Source of the DNA: Bacteroidia bacterium | GTDB taxonomy: Bacteria; Bacteroidota; Bacteroidia; SpSt-205 | Length of the DNA stretch: 41,123 nucleotides | Assembly: GCA_025057135.1 (NCBI GenBank) | Contig: JANWXY010000032.1 | Location: 1-41,123 of the forward strand | Direction of reading: 5' to 3' | Part shown: positions 31,604 through 39,838 of the stretch, one piece after another | Position numbering within the stretch: position 1 is the stretch's first letter | Layout: each line of letters begins with the position of its first letter | Program-made: the position numbers and the translations under genes | The notes under the pieces: generated by a model | What the model was told of the DNA's origin: nothing | Databases searched by the model: none | The model's input: only the letters and a program-made list of their open reading frames with translations

Positions 31604-32275
31604 TTAGTTCTCTCCTTCCAGTGCGAGCCCGCCCCCTCCGATGAGAAGACGGAGATACAGTTGCTGAGGAGTAATGTTAGGGCCGTTTTGAAGGCTGATC
31701 CCCGCCGTTTCCCAATCCCGAAATCCAGATAGGCTTCGTCCGTACCCTGCCTCAAAACCTATCATGAAACCTTTATTGAAATACTGCAAAGCGAGACTGA
31801 TACTCCCTTTCGCTCCACCAGCTGACAAGCTACGAGGCGGTATCCCGCTGCCTGGCTCTATTGCCTGTGAGAAATCTACCTGCTCGGGGCGACTGGAAAC
31901 TGTAAAAGCGTATCCACCCCCTCCTATGCCTACCGTAGGTAGAAGTATAAAACGGTTACCTAATCGCCAGAAATACCCCATACGGAAAAATCCGTAGCCC
32001 CCATTCAGCTCCTCCCCAGAAACCACCTCCCCATATCCTCCGACAAATACGCGACCCAAGTATGCCCCTCCCCCGCCGCCTATCAGAAAGCCTGATAAGG
32101 AGCGAGAGACAGATAGCCCCTTGGCTTCCAGCGCTTCTCTAAGGCCGTCATGACCAGTCAGAACTGTATAACCTGCACCAACCCAGCCGGCACCACCCCA
32201 GACCTTTTGGGTCTGGGCTTCAAGGCAGGAGAGTGAGAGGATACCTACTAGTGCCGAAGCCACACACTTCCTCAT
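31604..32275 (-). CDS. small glycine-rich outer-membrane beta-barrel protein (hypothetical)
   Basis: A 223-aa protein, function unknown. Signal peptide at residues 1-20 (MRKC, hydrophobic core, LEA/Q). The mature part alternates hydrophobic and polar residues with many Gly and aromatic residues (GGGGAYLGRVFVGGYGE, GYFWRLGNRFILLPTVGIGGGGYAF, KGFMIGFEAGYGRSL), typical of an eight- to ten-strand beta-barrel. A one-Cys motif near the signal peptide end (LSLSCLEA) could also be a lipobox, but the AQ ending matches the other exported proteins of this window. ATG 32275 is 5 nt behind a TACTTTCG box. The final aromatic residue expected of many barrels is missing (ends EGEN). Confidence 0.65.
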   Translation of the reverse strand: MRKCVASALVGILSLSCLEAQTQKVWGGAGWVGAGYTVLTGHDGLREALEAKGLSVSRSLSGFLIGGGGGAYLGRVFVGGYGEVVSGEELNGGYGFFRMGYFWRLGNRFILLPTVGIGGGGYAFTVSSRPEQVDFSQAIEPGSGIPPRSLSAGGAKGSISLALQYFNKGFMIGFEAGYGRSLSGFRDWETAGISLQNGPNITPQQLYLRLLIGGGGLALEGEN

Positions 32276-32280
32276 GAATG

Positions 32281-32288
32281 CGAAAGTA
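32281..32288 (-). promoter_or_regulatory. -7-like box TACTTTCG of the small barrel gene
   Basis: One mismatch to TAnnTTTG, then CATTC and ATG 32275. Confidence 0.4.
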
Positions 32289-32368
32289 AGATTTTCGGAT
32301 AGACTGCTACCCTTACAGGAGAGATTAGCTCTAAACAGCTCCCGTTAGATGGTTATAGAGGGATATTT

Positions 32369-33487
32369 TCACTTTGCGACCTGAGTCGCCCTACGAATCA
32401 AAAGAAACTCAGCGATATTCTCTGCATCTACTATGCCCAGTAGGCGATTATCTTGAACCACCACCAAGAAAGGCTTCTGATGCTCATTCAGAAGCTGATA
32501 GCCCTCGTTGAGTGGCATAGTAGGCGGGACGAGAAGGAGCTCTGAATCCATCACCTGAACAAGTGAAGTCGTGCGTGGCCTTCCTTCACTTAGAGATTGA
32601 ATGATCTGTTCCCGAGATAAACTACCCGCTGGCATACCCCAGGGATCCACGATGAGAAAGGAGCGCACCTGCGTGTTCAAGAGCTTCTGAATGGCATCCT
32701 CTAAGGTTTGAGAAACAGTCAGCGTAGGTATGTCTCTAAGCAGCGCATCGGCCACCACGAAGCCATACATCGCCGTGCGCTCCTCTACCTGCTGGCGCTC
32801 CTGTGCGGCCGCTACAAACACAAAGAAGCCAATCAAAATCAGGAAGGGATTGCTATAAATCCCGAAGATGATAAACAACACAGCAAATCCCTGCCCTATC
32901 AGAGCGGCTATGTGGGTGGCTTTCATATATGAAAGTCGCGTGGCTAAAAGAGCTCGCAGGACGCGCCCTCCATCCATAGGAAAAGCTGGTAGAAGATTAA
33001 AGATTGCCAGTACCATATTCATCACACTAAGGCTGACAATCAGCCGACGAAGGGTAAAACTTTGTCCCTCCACATACAGCAAATCATCAGCATGCCAATG
33101 CATGGCCCCCCCAGCTATCCTCAACCATACCGCCGAGAGCCCTACGATTATGAAGTTCACTAAGGGGCCTGCCACCGCTACGATAAGCTCTTGAATCGGC
33201 TTATCAGGTATGCGAGCCACAGAAGCAACCCCGCCAAATGGATACATAGTTATATCTCGGGTCGGTATCCCGAAAGCTTTGGCTGCCATGGCATGCCCAA
33301 GCTCGTGAAGAATGACGCTTAGAACAAGCCCACTCATTAGCACGAGCCGCCAAAGCAGATACTCTGTATCGGCCTGTCCAGAAAAAATGCTACTGAGAAT
33401 AACCCACGCAATCAAGAGCCAAAAGCTCCAGTGAATATATATTGGTATGCCGGAAACGACGGCTATCCGTACGGTAAAACGGCTCAC
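32369..33487 (-). CDS. site-2-protease-type M50 metallopeptidase with two CBS domains
   Basis: An integral-membrane zinc protease that cuts within membranes, probably in stress or envelope signalling. The 372-aa protein has about six membrane segments, the zinc motif HELGH (residues 61-65) in the second/third helix, and the third ligand in NLLPAFPMDGGRVLRALLA. Residues about 245-370 form a CBS pair (ADALLRDIPTLTVSQTLEDA, then VMDSELLLVPPTMPLNEG), which usually senses adenine nucleotides. This is the M50B SpoIVFB/Rv-type architecture. I place the start at GTG 33487, 3 nt after an exact TATCTTTG box; the TTG two codons earlier lies inside that box and is unlikely to be transcribed. The substrate is unknown. 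Confidence 0.9.
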   Translation of the reverse strand: MSRFTVRIAVVSGIPIYIHWSFWLLIAWVILSSIFSGQADTEYLLWRLVLMSGLVLSVILHELGHAMAAKAFGIPTRDITMYPFGGVASVARIPDKPIQELIVAVAGPLVNFIIVGLSAVWLRIAGGAMHWHADDLLYVEGQSFTLRRLIVSLSVMNMVLAIFNLLPAFPMDGGRVLRALLATRLSYMKATHIAALIGQGFAVLFIIFGIYSNPFLILIGFFVFVAAAQERQQVEERTAMYGFVVADALLRDIPTLTVSQTLEDAIQKLLNTQVRSFLIVDPWGMPAGSLSREQIIQSLSEGRPRTTSLVQVMDSELLLVPPTMPLNEGYQLLNEHQKPFLVVVQDNRLLGIVDAENIAEFLLIRRATQVAK

Positions 33488-33490
33488 GCG

Positions 33491-33498
33491 CAAAGATA
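33491..33498 (-). promoter_or_regulatory. -7 box TATCTTTG of the site-2 protease gene
   Basis: Exact TAnnTTTG, then CGC and GTG 33487. It forms one half of an 18-bp near-palindrome with the plus-strand box at 33501-33508. Confidence 0.65.
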
Positions 33499-33500
33499 GC

Positions 33501-33508
33501 TACCTTTG
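33501..33508 (+). promoter_or_regulatory. plus-strand -7 box TACCTTTG facing the PorE-like gene 3' end
   Basis: Exact TAnnTTTG on the opposite strand to all nearby genes. A transcript from it would start near 33514 and run into the 3' end of the PorE-like gene in antisense, passing through a 9-bp stem (33517-33525 with 33565-33573). No convincing ORF follows. Confidence 0.35.
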
Positions 33509-33516
33509 CACACTCC

Positions 33517-33573
33517 CTTCAACCCTGCACTTGCCGCGCGAATGTCTGAACACGATGAAACTTAGGGTTGAAG
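33517..33573. repeat. 9-bp inverted repeat CTTCAACCC / GGGTTGAAG around the PorE-like stop codon
   Basis: Arms at 33517-33525 and 33565-33573, spacer 39 nt. One arm encodes the last three sense codons of the PorE-like gene. It may act as that gene's 3' stem-loop or as the fold of an antisense RNA from 33501-33508; neither is followed by a T run. Confidence 0.45.
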
Positions 33574-35448
33574 CTCCTTGGGCCGCCCTACAAGCGGTGT
33601 AAATTCCACCCGGCGATTTAGGAATCGCCTATATGGGGTATCGTTAGGCACCATCGGACGATCCTCGCTATATCCCTTTGTTCTGAGGCGATATGTAGGT
33701 ATGCCTTTTTCTACAAGGTAACGATACACGGTATTAGCTCGGCGCTCGGATAGCTTTTGGTTGTACTCACGGGTGCCGATGCTATCCGTATGTCCCCCAA
33801 CTTCTAACACAAGCGTAGGATAATCCCGCAGGATTTGAAGTACCGAGTCCAAGGAAGGGGGCGCCTCGGTTCTAAGATCATACTTGTCAAAGTTGAAATG
33901 TACGCGTGGAAGCCTGAGTTGCTTGAGGGTCTGCTCAGAAAGCATGGGTATATCATGGACTACATCTCCTGTATCCGGTACAGAGATGGGATGCACATAC
34001 TGGGCATATCCGTCGGCATAGGCAGTGAGCAGATATTCTCCCACGGTCGGCTTAGATACAGTGTAGCGTCCATCAAGCTCATTTTCAAACCTAAAAGAAG
34101 TGGTATCACTTCGGGGAAGCAGAACGACCTTTACTCGCACCGGAGCACCGGTTCGCATGTCGTAGGCCCGCCCCGAAAGAGTATAAATGCGAGGTTCCGA
34201 AGGAAGTTGGGATGGAGCTGGTATGCTTTCTTTGACGATGAGATAGAGGTCCATTTTACCTTTACCACCGAGGCGATTTGATGAGAGATAGGCGGAGTCT
34301 GGATTAGAGAAAAATAGATAACTATCGTGTCCGGGTGTATTGAACGGTCGCGGCATGCGCTGAGGGGGACCCCACTGTCCATCGGCCCCTCTTATGCTGT
34401 AGAATAGATCATACCCTCCGATAGAGAGTGGGCCGTCGTGAGCGAAGTACAGCGTATCCCCTACGACGAAGGGAGCATCCTCATTATATTGAGAGTTGAG
34501 AGTCTGCAGATTTTGAGGCTCAGCGAATTTTCCATCGGGTAACCTGCGGGTGACCCACAGGTCCTTGCCTCCTTTGGTGCCCTTGCGGTCAGAGCTGAAA
34601 ATAATATCGCCAGTCTTGGGGTCATCACATAGGGCGTCCTCGCTTCCTCGTCGGGAATTTGGGAACGCCTTCCATTTCACTGGGTGTGTCCATCCATCAC
34701 CATTTGGATAGGCGATATAGAAGTCCCCCCTTCTACGCGCGGAGCGATATACAATGAGGGTATCGCCGATAAAGCCCGCTATTCCTTCGTGCCTCGCTGC
34801 AAAAAACCCAACAGGTTTAGGCTCAGATTGACCAGACTTTTGCCAATACAGAGCCTCATGAGGCAAAAGGTCCTCTGGATCGCGCCCTCGCCCAGAATCT
34901 CGCCGTGAAATGAAATACAGCGTGCCTTTATGTATGTACAAAGAGTATTCGTGGTGAGGAGTATTCAACTCTTCAAGGTTATACACGACCCATTTGAAGT
35001 CTTTCGGTTGCGGCTCCTTTAGGGACTCAAGCCGTCTAGCATGAGATAAATATAGCTGTATAAAATCCACAGAGTCCGGGTATCTAACCTGAGCGAGGGC
35101 CTGCTCAAAGCACTGGGCAGCCGTTTTGGCGTTTTCTCTCTCTAAGTTTAGTCGCCCATATTCCACAAGAAATGGATGGTAGGCATCCGAAAGACTGACC
35201 TTATCAAAAGCTCGCCGATAGAAGAGATACGCCTGTTCATTTGAGCCCAAACGGTAATAGCTGCTCGCATAGTAGAGCAGTGCTTGTGGAGACAGACTAT
35301 CTGGATTGGGATTATCTGCTGCGAGAATGTGGTATTGCCCCCTATAATACAGCTTTTCTATCTGGCGCATAGAGCGCTGGGCAAGCAGTGCCCCAGATAA
35401 GGCTAAAAATAAGCTGCATACCTGCCTCAAATCCATAGAAGGATACAT
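33562..35448 (-). CDS. PorE-like protein: TPR, PD40 beta-propeller, CRD and OmpA domains
   Basis: A 628-aa exported envelope protein. In order: signal peptide (residues 1-23, ending LLAQ), TPR-type helices (about 30-145), a beta-propeller of PD40/WD40-like blades (about 150-400, with IIFSSDRKGTKGGKDLW, GGYDLFYS and YLSSNRLGGKGKMDLYLI), a carboxypeptidase-regulatory-like domain (about 415-490, YTLSGRAYDMRTGAPVRVKV), and a C-terminal OmpA peptidoglycan-binding domain (about 505-620, VHFNFDKYDL, VGGHTDSIG, NQKLSERRANTV). This is the domain order of PorE, which ties the type IX secretion machinery to peptidoglycan. The lipobox of PorE is not evident. ATG 35448 is 5 nt behind an exact TACCTTTG box. 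Confidence 0.87.
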   Translation of the reverse strand: MYPSMDLRQVCSLFLALSGALLAQRSMRQIEKLYYRGQYHILAADNPNPDSLSPQALLYYASSYYRLGSNEQAYLFYRRAFDKVSLSDAYHPFLVEYGRLNLERENAKTAAQCFEQALAQVRYPDSVDFIQLYLSHARRLESLKEPQPKDFKWVVYNLEELNTPHHEYSLYIHKGTLYFISRRDSGRGRDPEDLLPHEALYWQKSGQSEPKPVGFFAARHEGIAGFIGDTLIVYRSARRRGDFYIAYPNGDGWTHPVKWKAFPNSRRGSEDALCDDPKTGDIIFSSDRKGTKGGKDLWVTRRLPDGKFAEPQNLQTLNSQYNEDAPFVVGDTLYFAHDGPLSIGGYDLFYSIRGADGQWGPPQRMPRPFNTPGHDSYLFFSNPDSAYLSSNRLGGKGKMDLYLIVKESIPAPSQLPSEPRIYTLSGRAYDMRTGAPVRVKVVLLPRSDTTSFRFENELDGRYTVSKPTVGEYLLTAYADGYAQYVHPISVPDTGDVVHDIPMLSEQTLKQLRLPRVHFNFDKYDLRTEAPPSLDSVLQILRDYPTLVLEVGGHTDSIGTREYNQKLSERRANTVYRYLVEKGIPTYRLRTKGYSEDRPMVPNDTPYRRFLNRRVEFTPLVGRPKELQP

Positions 35449-35453
35449 CGCTG

Positions 35454-35461
35454 CAAAGGTA
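35454..35461 (-). promoter_or_regulatory. -7 box TACCTTTG of the PorE-like gene
   Basis: Exact TAnnTTTG, then CAGCG and ATG 35448. Divergent from the ileS promoter 120 nt away. Confidence 0.7.
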
Positions 35462-35583
35462 AAGTATAAACGTTGCCTTTGCTACAACATGCTACCAAAG
35501 TTGCTTTCTGAATGCAAGCCTATTCAGAGACCTCAAACCGCCTAAAAGCTTACAAAGCGTGAGCCCTTCGGCGAGCGAATGCG

Positions 35584-35591
35584 TACCTTTG
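35584..35591 (+). promoter_or_regulatory. -7 box TACCTTTG of ileS-traR-lspA-lipB
   Basis: Exact TAnnTTTG, then CGCAA and ATG 35597. The box lies inside the longest open frame (ATG 35579), showing that the upstream ATG is not the true start. Confidence 0.7.
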
Positions 35592-35596
35592 CGCAA

Positions 35597-38500
35597 ATGT
35601 GGAAAGGGCTGGGTGCTCTGTCTCTCCCCTCGTGGGAAAAAGAGGTACTACTGAGATGGCGCAGGGAGAAAGTCTTTCAGACTGCTATGGAGCGACGAAG
35701 GGGAGCGCCGACTTTTGTCTTCTACGAAGGGCCACCCTCGGCTAATGGACGGCCGGGTATTCATCATGTTTTCGCTCGCACCCTAAAAGATATCGTCTGC
35801 CGCTACAAAACGATGAAGGGGTACTTCGTTCCGCGCCGAGCGGGATGGGATACCCATGGGCTCCCCGTAGAGCTTGCCGTAGAAAAAGAGCTGGGCATCC
35901 AGAAAGCCGATATCGGCCCCAAGATATCCATCGCTGAATATAATAAAGCCTGCCGAGAAGCCGTCATGCGCTATAAAGATGCGTGGGACGAGCTTACAGA
36001 GCGCATGGGATATTGGATAGACTTAGAGAAGCCCTACATTACTTTTGACCGCTCCTATATAGAGAGTGTCTGGTACCTTTTGCAGCGCTTCTACGAAAAG
36101 GGGCTGCTTTATCGCGACTATACCATTCAGCCTTATTCGCCTGCGGCGGGCACCGCTTTGAGCCAGCATGAGCTGAACTTACCTGGTGCCTATCGTACTA
36201 CCCGGGACCCTTCCATCACAGTGCAGTTCCGCAGCCGGAAGGACCCTCAATTGTACTTTTTAGCTTGGACGACCACCCCTTGGACTCTCCCATCAAATGC
36301 AGCCTTAGCGGTCCATCCTGATTACGTCTATCTGGAAGTGGAGACCTTTCAACCCTACACTCGTGAGCCTATTCGGGTCATTTTGGCTGAGGGGGCTCTG
36401 CGTAGGTACTTCTCAGAGAGCGAACTGCCGTTTACTCCAGAAGCCATAGACCTGCGGACAGGTCGTCTACCTTATAGAGTGCTTCGCTCCGTGCGCGGCT
36501 CGGCATTGGTAGAAGAGCGTTATGAACCTCTTTTCCGATATGTAGAACCAGAAGGGGAGGCGTGGCGAGTCATTCCTGCCGACTTCGTCACGCTGGAAGA
36601 GGGTACGGGCATAGTCCATATCGCCCCCACGTTTGGAGCAGATGACCTAAAGGCGGCTCGCAAGCATGGAGTCCCCCCCATCATAGTCCGAGACGAAAAT
36701 GGACACCCCTCTCCGCTGGTAGACAGGTCGGGGCGTTTCGTTTCTGCTGTGACAGATTTCGCTGGAAGGTATGTAAAAAACTATACCGATGACCCCGCCT
36801 ATAGGCCAGTAGATGAGGATATAACCCAAAACCTCCGCGAAAGGGGACTCCTTTTCCGCAAAGAGGTATATGAACACAACTACCCACACTGCTGGCGCAC
36901 GGATAAGCCGATTTTGTACTACCCAGTAGAGGCTTGGTTTATTCGGACCTCGGCTATGCGAGAAAAGCTCTCCGCCCTCAATCGCCAAATACAGTGGCAT
37001 CCCCCCGCCATCGGAGAAGGGCGCTTCGGAAACTGGCTGGAAAATGTAGAGGATTGGAACCTCTCGCGCAGCCGCTTCTGGGGCATTCCCCTCCCTATCT
37101 GGCGCACCAGCGATGGAAAATACGAGCGATGCATCGGCTCCTTTGAAGAGCTGCGGACGGCTGTGGATGAGGCCATAGCCGCAGGTGTCATGACGACAAA
37201 CCCTGTGTCTGACCCGAACTTTGACCCCCATCGGCCTTACGTGGACGAGATTGTACTGGTGGCTCCTGATGGCAGCCCAATGTATCGTGAGCCCGATGTG
37301 ATAGATGTGTGGTTTGACTCTGGCGCCATGCCTTATGCTCAGCTCCATTATCCCTTTGAACATGCTGAGACTTTTGAGCAAAACTTCCCCGCAGATTTCA
37401 TCGCCGAAGGGGTGGACCAGACGCGGGGGTGGTTCTACACGCTACATGTGATTGCGGCGGCCCTCTTTGATAGCGTGGCTTACAAGCGAGTACTGGTGAA
37501 TGGCTTGGTCCTGGATAAGGACGGCAACAAGATGTCCAAGCGGCTCGGCAACGTCGTAGAGCCGATGCAGTTGATGGAGAAATATGGCGCAGACCCGACC
37601 CGCTGGTATCTCGTGAGCAACGCAGCCCCTTGGGAAAATGTCCGTTTCGACGAAAAGCGTTTGGCTGAAAAAGTCCGCACTTTTTTTGGTACTATTCATA
37701 ATGCCTATGAGTTTTTCGCCCTCTATGCCCGAATAGATGGCTACGAAATAAGCAGCCTGCCAGCTCCGGAAGAGCTTCCTCTGATAGATCAGTGGATTCT
37801 AAGCGAAACAGAGAAGCTGACCGATGAAGTCACAGCGGCATATGAAGACTACTTCCCCACCCAAGCGGCGCGCCTGATTGAAGATTTTGTCATAGAAAAG
37901 CTTTCTAACTGGTACATTCGTCTCAATCGTCGCCGCTTCTGGAAAGGCGAGAAAGACACAGACAAATGGGCTGCTTTCACAGTACTCCATTATGTACTCA
38001 AACGAGTAGCTCAGCTCATGGCTCCCATAGCCCCCTTCTACGCAGAGCTCCTCTGGGAACATCTGGGCATGTCTGACTCCGTACATTTGAGTGACTTCCC
38101 CGAATCAAATCCAGCCTATCGCAAAGCTGAGCTGGAAGTCTCCATGGAAAAAGTGCGTCTGATAGCTTCTCTCCTGCACAGCCTCCGCAAGAAAAGTGGC
38201 ATTCGAGTGCGGCAGCCATTACCGCAAGCGCTTGTCCCCGCCAGCTACCGCATGTGGTTGGAGCCGCTCGCAGATATTCTCCTGCAAGAGCTCAATCTCA
38301 AAACCATCACATACTTAGACGATCACAGCGAAGCTGTGGTATATGAACTGCGCCCGAACTACCGCATCCTCGGTCCCCAGTTAGGTGCTCGTATGCCAGC
38401 TTTTGCTGCCTACCTTCGTAGCCTCTCTCAGCGGGATATCTTACAAGTCATAGAAACAGGCCAGCTGAAGTGGGAGGAGGAAACTTACCCGCTGGAAACC

Positions 38501-38863
38501 TTAGAAATACGAGCGCAAGCCCTGTCAGGCTGGCTCCACGCCTCAGAGAATGGTCTGACAGTCGCATTAGACACGCGTCTCACTCCTGAGCTGGAAGCAG
38601 AAGGTTGGGCCCGAGAGCTTATTCACCTTATCCAGCTTACGCGCAAGGAAGCGGGACTGGAAGTTACAGACCGCATTCAGTTAGCGCTTTATTTACCTGA
38701 GGCGTATCAGCAGGCTTTACGCCCTCATACGGCGCTCATTCAGCAGGAGACCCTCGCCACGACTCTACACTGGCTCAAGGCGCCTCCTGATAGCATCAAT
38801 GGGCGCTTTCTGGATACTATTCCACTTCATATCCAAATCTCTCAGACCTATGAGCACGCCTGA
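35597..38863 (+). CDS. ileS: isoleucyl-tRNA synthetase
   Basis: Charges tRNA-Ile with isoleucine in the cytoplasm. 1088 aa, class I synthetase. The HIGH-type motif is in GPPSANGRPGIHHVFART (near residues 45-62), followed by GWDTHGLPVELAVEKELG; the editing (CP1) domain has FLAWTTTPWTLPSNAALAVHP and GTGIVHIAPTFGADD; the WYF-type GVDQTRGWFYTLHVIA and the KMSKS motif GNKMSKRLGNV lie in the second half, then the anticodon-binding domain. The length and motif wording are those of the eukaryote-like IleS2 branch, which is often mupirocin-tolerant (family knowledge, not tested here). Start ATG 35597 is chosen from the promoter box 5 nt before it. The stop overlaps the traR start by 14 nt. Confidence 0.96.
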   Translation: MWKGLGALSLPSWEKEVLLRWRREKVFQTAMERRRGAPTFVFYEGPPSANGRPGIHHVFARTLKDIVCRYKTMKGYFVPRRAGWDTHGLPVELAVEKELGIQKADIGPKISIAEYNKACREAVMRYKDAWDELTERMGYWIDLEKPYITFDRSYIESVWYLLQRFYEKGLLYRDYTIQPYSPAAGTALSQHELNLPGAYRTTRDPSITVQFRSRKDPQLYFLAWTTTPWTLPSNAALAVHPDYVYLEVETFQPYTREPIRVILAEGALRRYFSESELPFTPEAIDLRTGRLPYRVLRSVRGSALVEERYEPLFRYVEPEGEAWRVIPADFVTLEEGTGIVHIAPTFGADDLKAARKHGVPPIIVRDENGHPSPLVDRSGRFVSAVTDFAGRYVKNYTDDPAYRPVDEDITQNLRERGLLFRKEVYEHNYPHCWRTDKPILYYPVEAWFIRTSAMREKLSALNRQIQWHPPAIGEGRFGNWLENVEDWNLSRSRFWGIPLPIWRTSDGKYERCIGSFEELRTAVDEAIAAGVMTTNPVSDPNFDPHRPYVDEIVLVAPDGSPMYREPDVIDVWFDSGAMPYAQLHYPFEHAETFEQNFPADFIAEGVDQTRGWFYTLHVIAAALFDSVAYKRVLVNGLVLDKDGNKMSKRLGNVVEPMQLMEKYGADPTRWYLVSNAAPWENVRFDEKRLAEKVRTFFGTIHNAYEFFALYARIDGYEISSLPAPEELPLIDQWILSETEKLTDEVTAAYEDYFPTQAARLIEDFVIEKLSNWYIRLNRRRFWKGEKDTDKWAAFTVLHYVLKRVAQLMAPIAPFYAELLWEHLGMSDSVHLSDFPESNPAYRKAELEVSMEKVRLIASLLHSLRKKSGIRVRQPLPQALVPASYRMWLEPLADILLQELNLKTITYLDDHSEAVVYELRPNYRILGPQLGARMPAFAAYLRSLSQRDILQVIETGQLKWEEETYPLETLEIRAQALSGWLHASENGLTVALDTRLTPELEAEGWARELIHLIQLTRKEAGLEVTDRIQLALYLPEAYQQALRPHTALIQQETLATTLHWLKAPPDSINGRFLDTIPLHIQISQTYEHA

Positions 38864-39227
38864 AAAAACTCGGTACACAGCCGAAGAGCTGGCAGAATTC
38901 AAACGGCTCATCCTGACTAAGCTGGAAGAAGCTGAAAAAGAATATCAGCGCCTCAAAGAAAGCTTAGGCGAGCTGGTCTCCGCCGCAGAGGACCAATACC
39001 GCACCGGTGAATACATGGGTAGCGAATACTCGGAAAAAGTGCAGTTAGAACGGCTCCTTCAACACAATCTCAAATACATAGATGCCCTCAAACGAGCCCT
39101 TATCCGCATAGAAAATGGCACTTATGGCATTTGTAAGGTCACCGGCAAGCTCATCCCCAAGGAGCGCCTCTTAGCCGTACCCGTCGCCGAAACTATCGTA
39201 GAAGTCAAAGAGAAACGCTCTAAGTGA
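38850..39227 (+). CDS. TraR/DksA-family protein (single-cysteine Bacteroidota type)
   Basis: A 125-aa small regulator-like protein. It has a long N-terminal coiled coil (residues about 12-75, KLEEAEKEYQRLKESLGELV) and the DksA/TraR C-terminal segment ALIRIENGTYGICKVTGKLIPKERLLAVPVAETIVE. Of the four zinc-finger cysteines of E. coli DksA only one (GIC) remains, so it probably does not bind zinc; this is normal for the Bacteroidota form that sits beside ileS and lspA. The role is presumed to be binding in the RNA polymerase secondary channel. ATG 38850 overlaps the last 14 nt of ileS; the in-frame codon at 38799 would be deep inside ileS. Confidence 0.88.
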   Translation: MSTPEKTRYTAEELAEFKRLILTKLEEAEKEYQRLKESLGELVSAAEDQYRTGEYMGSEYSEKVQLERLLQHNLKYIDALKRALIRIENGTYGICKVTGKLIPKERLLAVPVAETIVEVKEKRSK

Positions 39228-39838
39228 AACTCAGCCATCGTTTCCTTCTCATTGTCGCCGCAGCCCTTTTAGCAGACCAGGCGACAAAGCTGTATGTCAA
39301 GCTTTCCTATCCCTTAGGCCATGAAATGCGCTGGATAGGCAACTGGCTCAAATTTCACTATGTAGAAAATCCTGGCGCAGCTTTTGGGTTATCCCTATCA
39401 GGACTTTTCCAAGGAGCCGATGGGCGCGTAGCCGAAGTCGGACCCAAAGTCCTACTGACCTTCCTGTCCATCGCTATCACGATTGGCATAGGGTATTATC
39501 TCTACCGGCTCATCCAAGAGGATCATCGGCTGCTTATCCCATCGGGTCTGATCATCGGGGGGGCAATCGGCAATCTCATAGACCGCACCTTCTATGGTGT
39601 CATCTTCGCTGGGCGAAACTACTACGAAGGCGGCTGGTTTCAGGGACATGTGGTAGATTTCATCTACATAGACATTTGGCAGGGAGTAGTTCCCGAATGG
39701 GTGCCCATTTGGGGGGGGGAATATATGGCGCTTTGGCCTGTCTTCAACATCGCCGATAGCTGCATTTCCATCGGGGTAGCATGGCTGCTTCTCCTCAGCT
39801 TTCGCAAAAGCCGGTCCTCTACGAAGACTGGGGACTAA
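39224..39838 (+). CDS. lspA: lipoprotein signal peptidase
   Basis: Cleaves the signal peptide of prolipoproteins after diacylglyceryl modification, in the inner membrane. 204 aa, four membrane segments. Motifs: ADQATKLYVK (first helix end), VENPGAAFGLSLSG, LIIGGAIGNLIDRTFYG with the first catalytic Asp, and HVVDFIYIDIW plus WPVFNIADSCISIGVA with the second. The extra 40 residues compared with E. coli LspA are loop insertions, as in other Bacteroidota. GTG 39224 overlaps the traR TGA (GTGA) by 4 nt. Its 3' end overlaps lipB by 58 nt. Confidence 0.95.
   Translation: MKLSHRFLLIVAAALLADQATKLYVKLSYPLGHEMRWIGNWLKFHYVENPGAAFGLSLSGLFQGADGRVAEVGPKVLLTFLSIAITIGIGYYLYRLIQEDHRLLIPSGLIIGGAIGNLIDRTFYGVIFAGRNYYEGGWFQGHVVDFIYIDIWQGVVPEWVPIWGGEYMALWPVFNIADSCISIGVAWLLLLSFRKSRSSTKTGD

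Noticed and set aside
33487-33493. TTG 33493 as start of the site-2 protease, and TTG 12824 as start of the EEP-family protein
   Set aside because: In both cases the TTG is the end of the -7 box itself, so it would lie upstream of the transcription start.
35489-35545. Plus-strand 18-codon frame (starts MLPKLL) upstream of ileS, behind a degenerate TGCCTTTG box
   Set aside because: The box has a mismatch at the key A, the frame ends well before the ileS promoter, and nothing else supports it.
36647-37381. Long minus-strand frame (244 residues) inside ileS
   Set aside because: Shadow of the strongly supported ileS frame; no domain in the translation.
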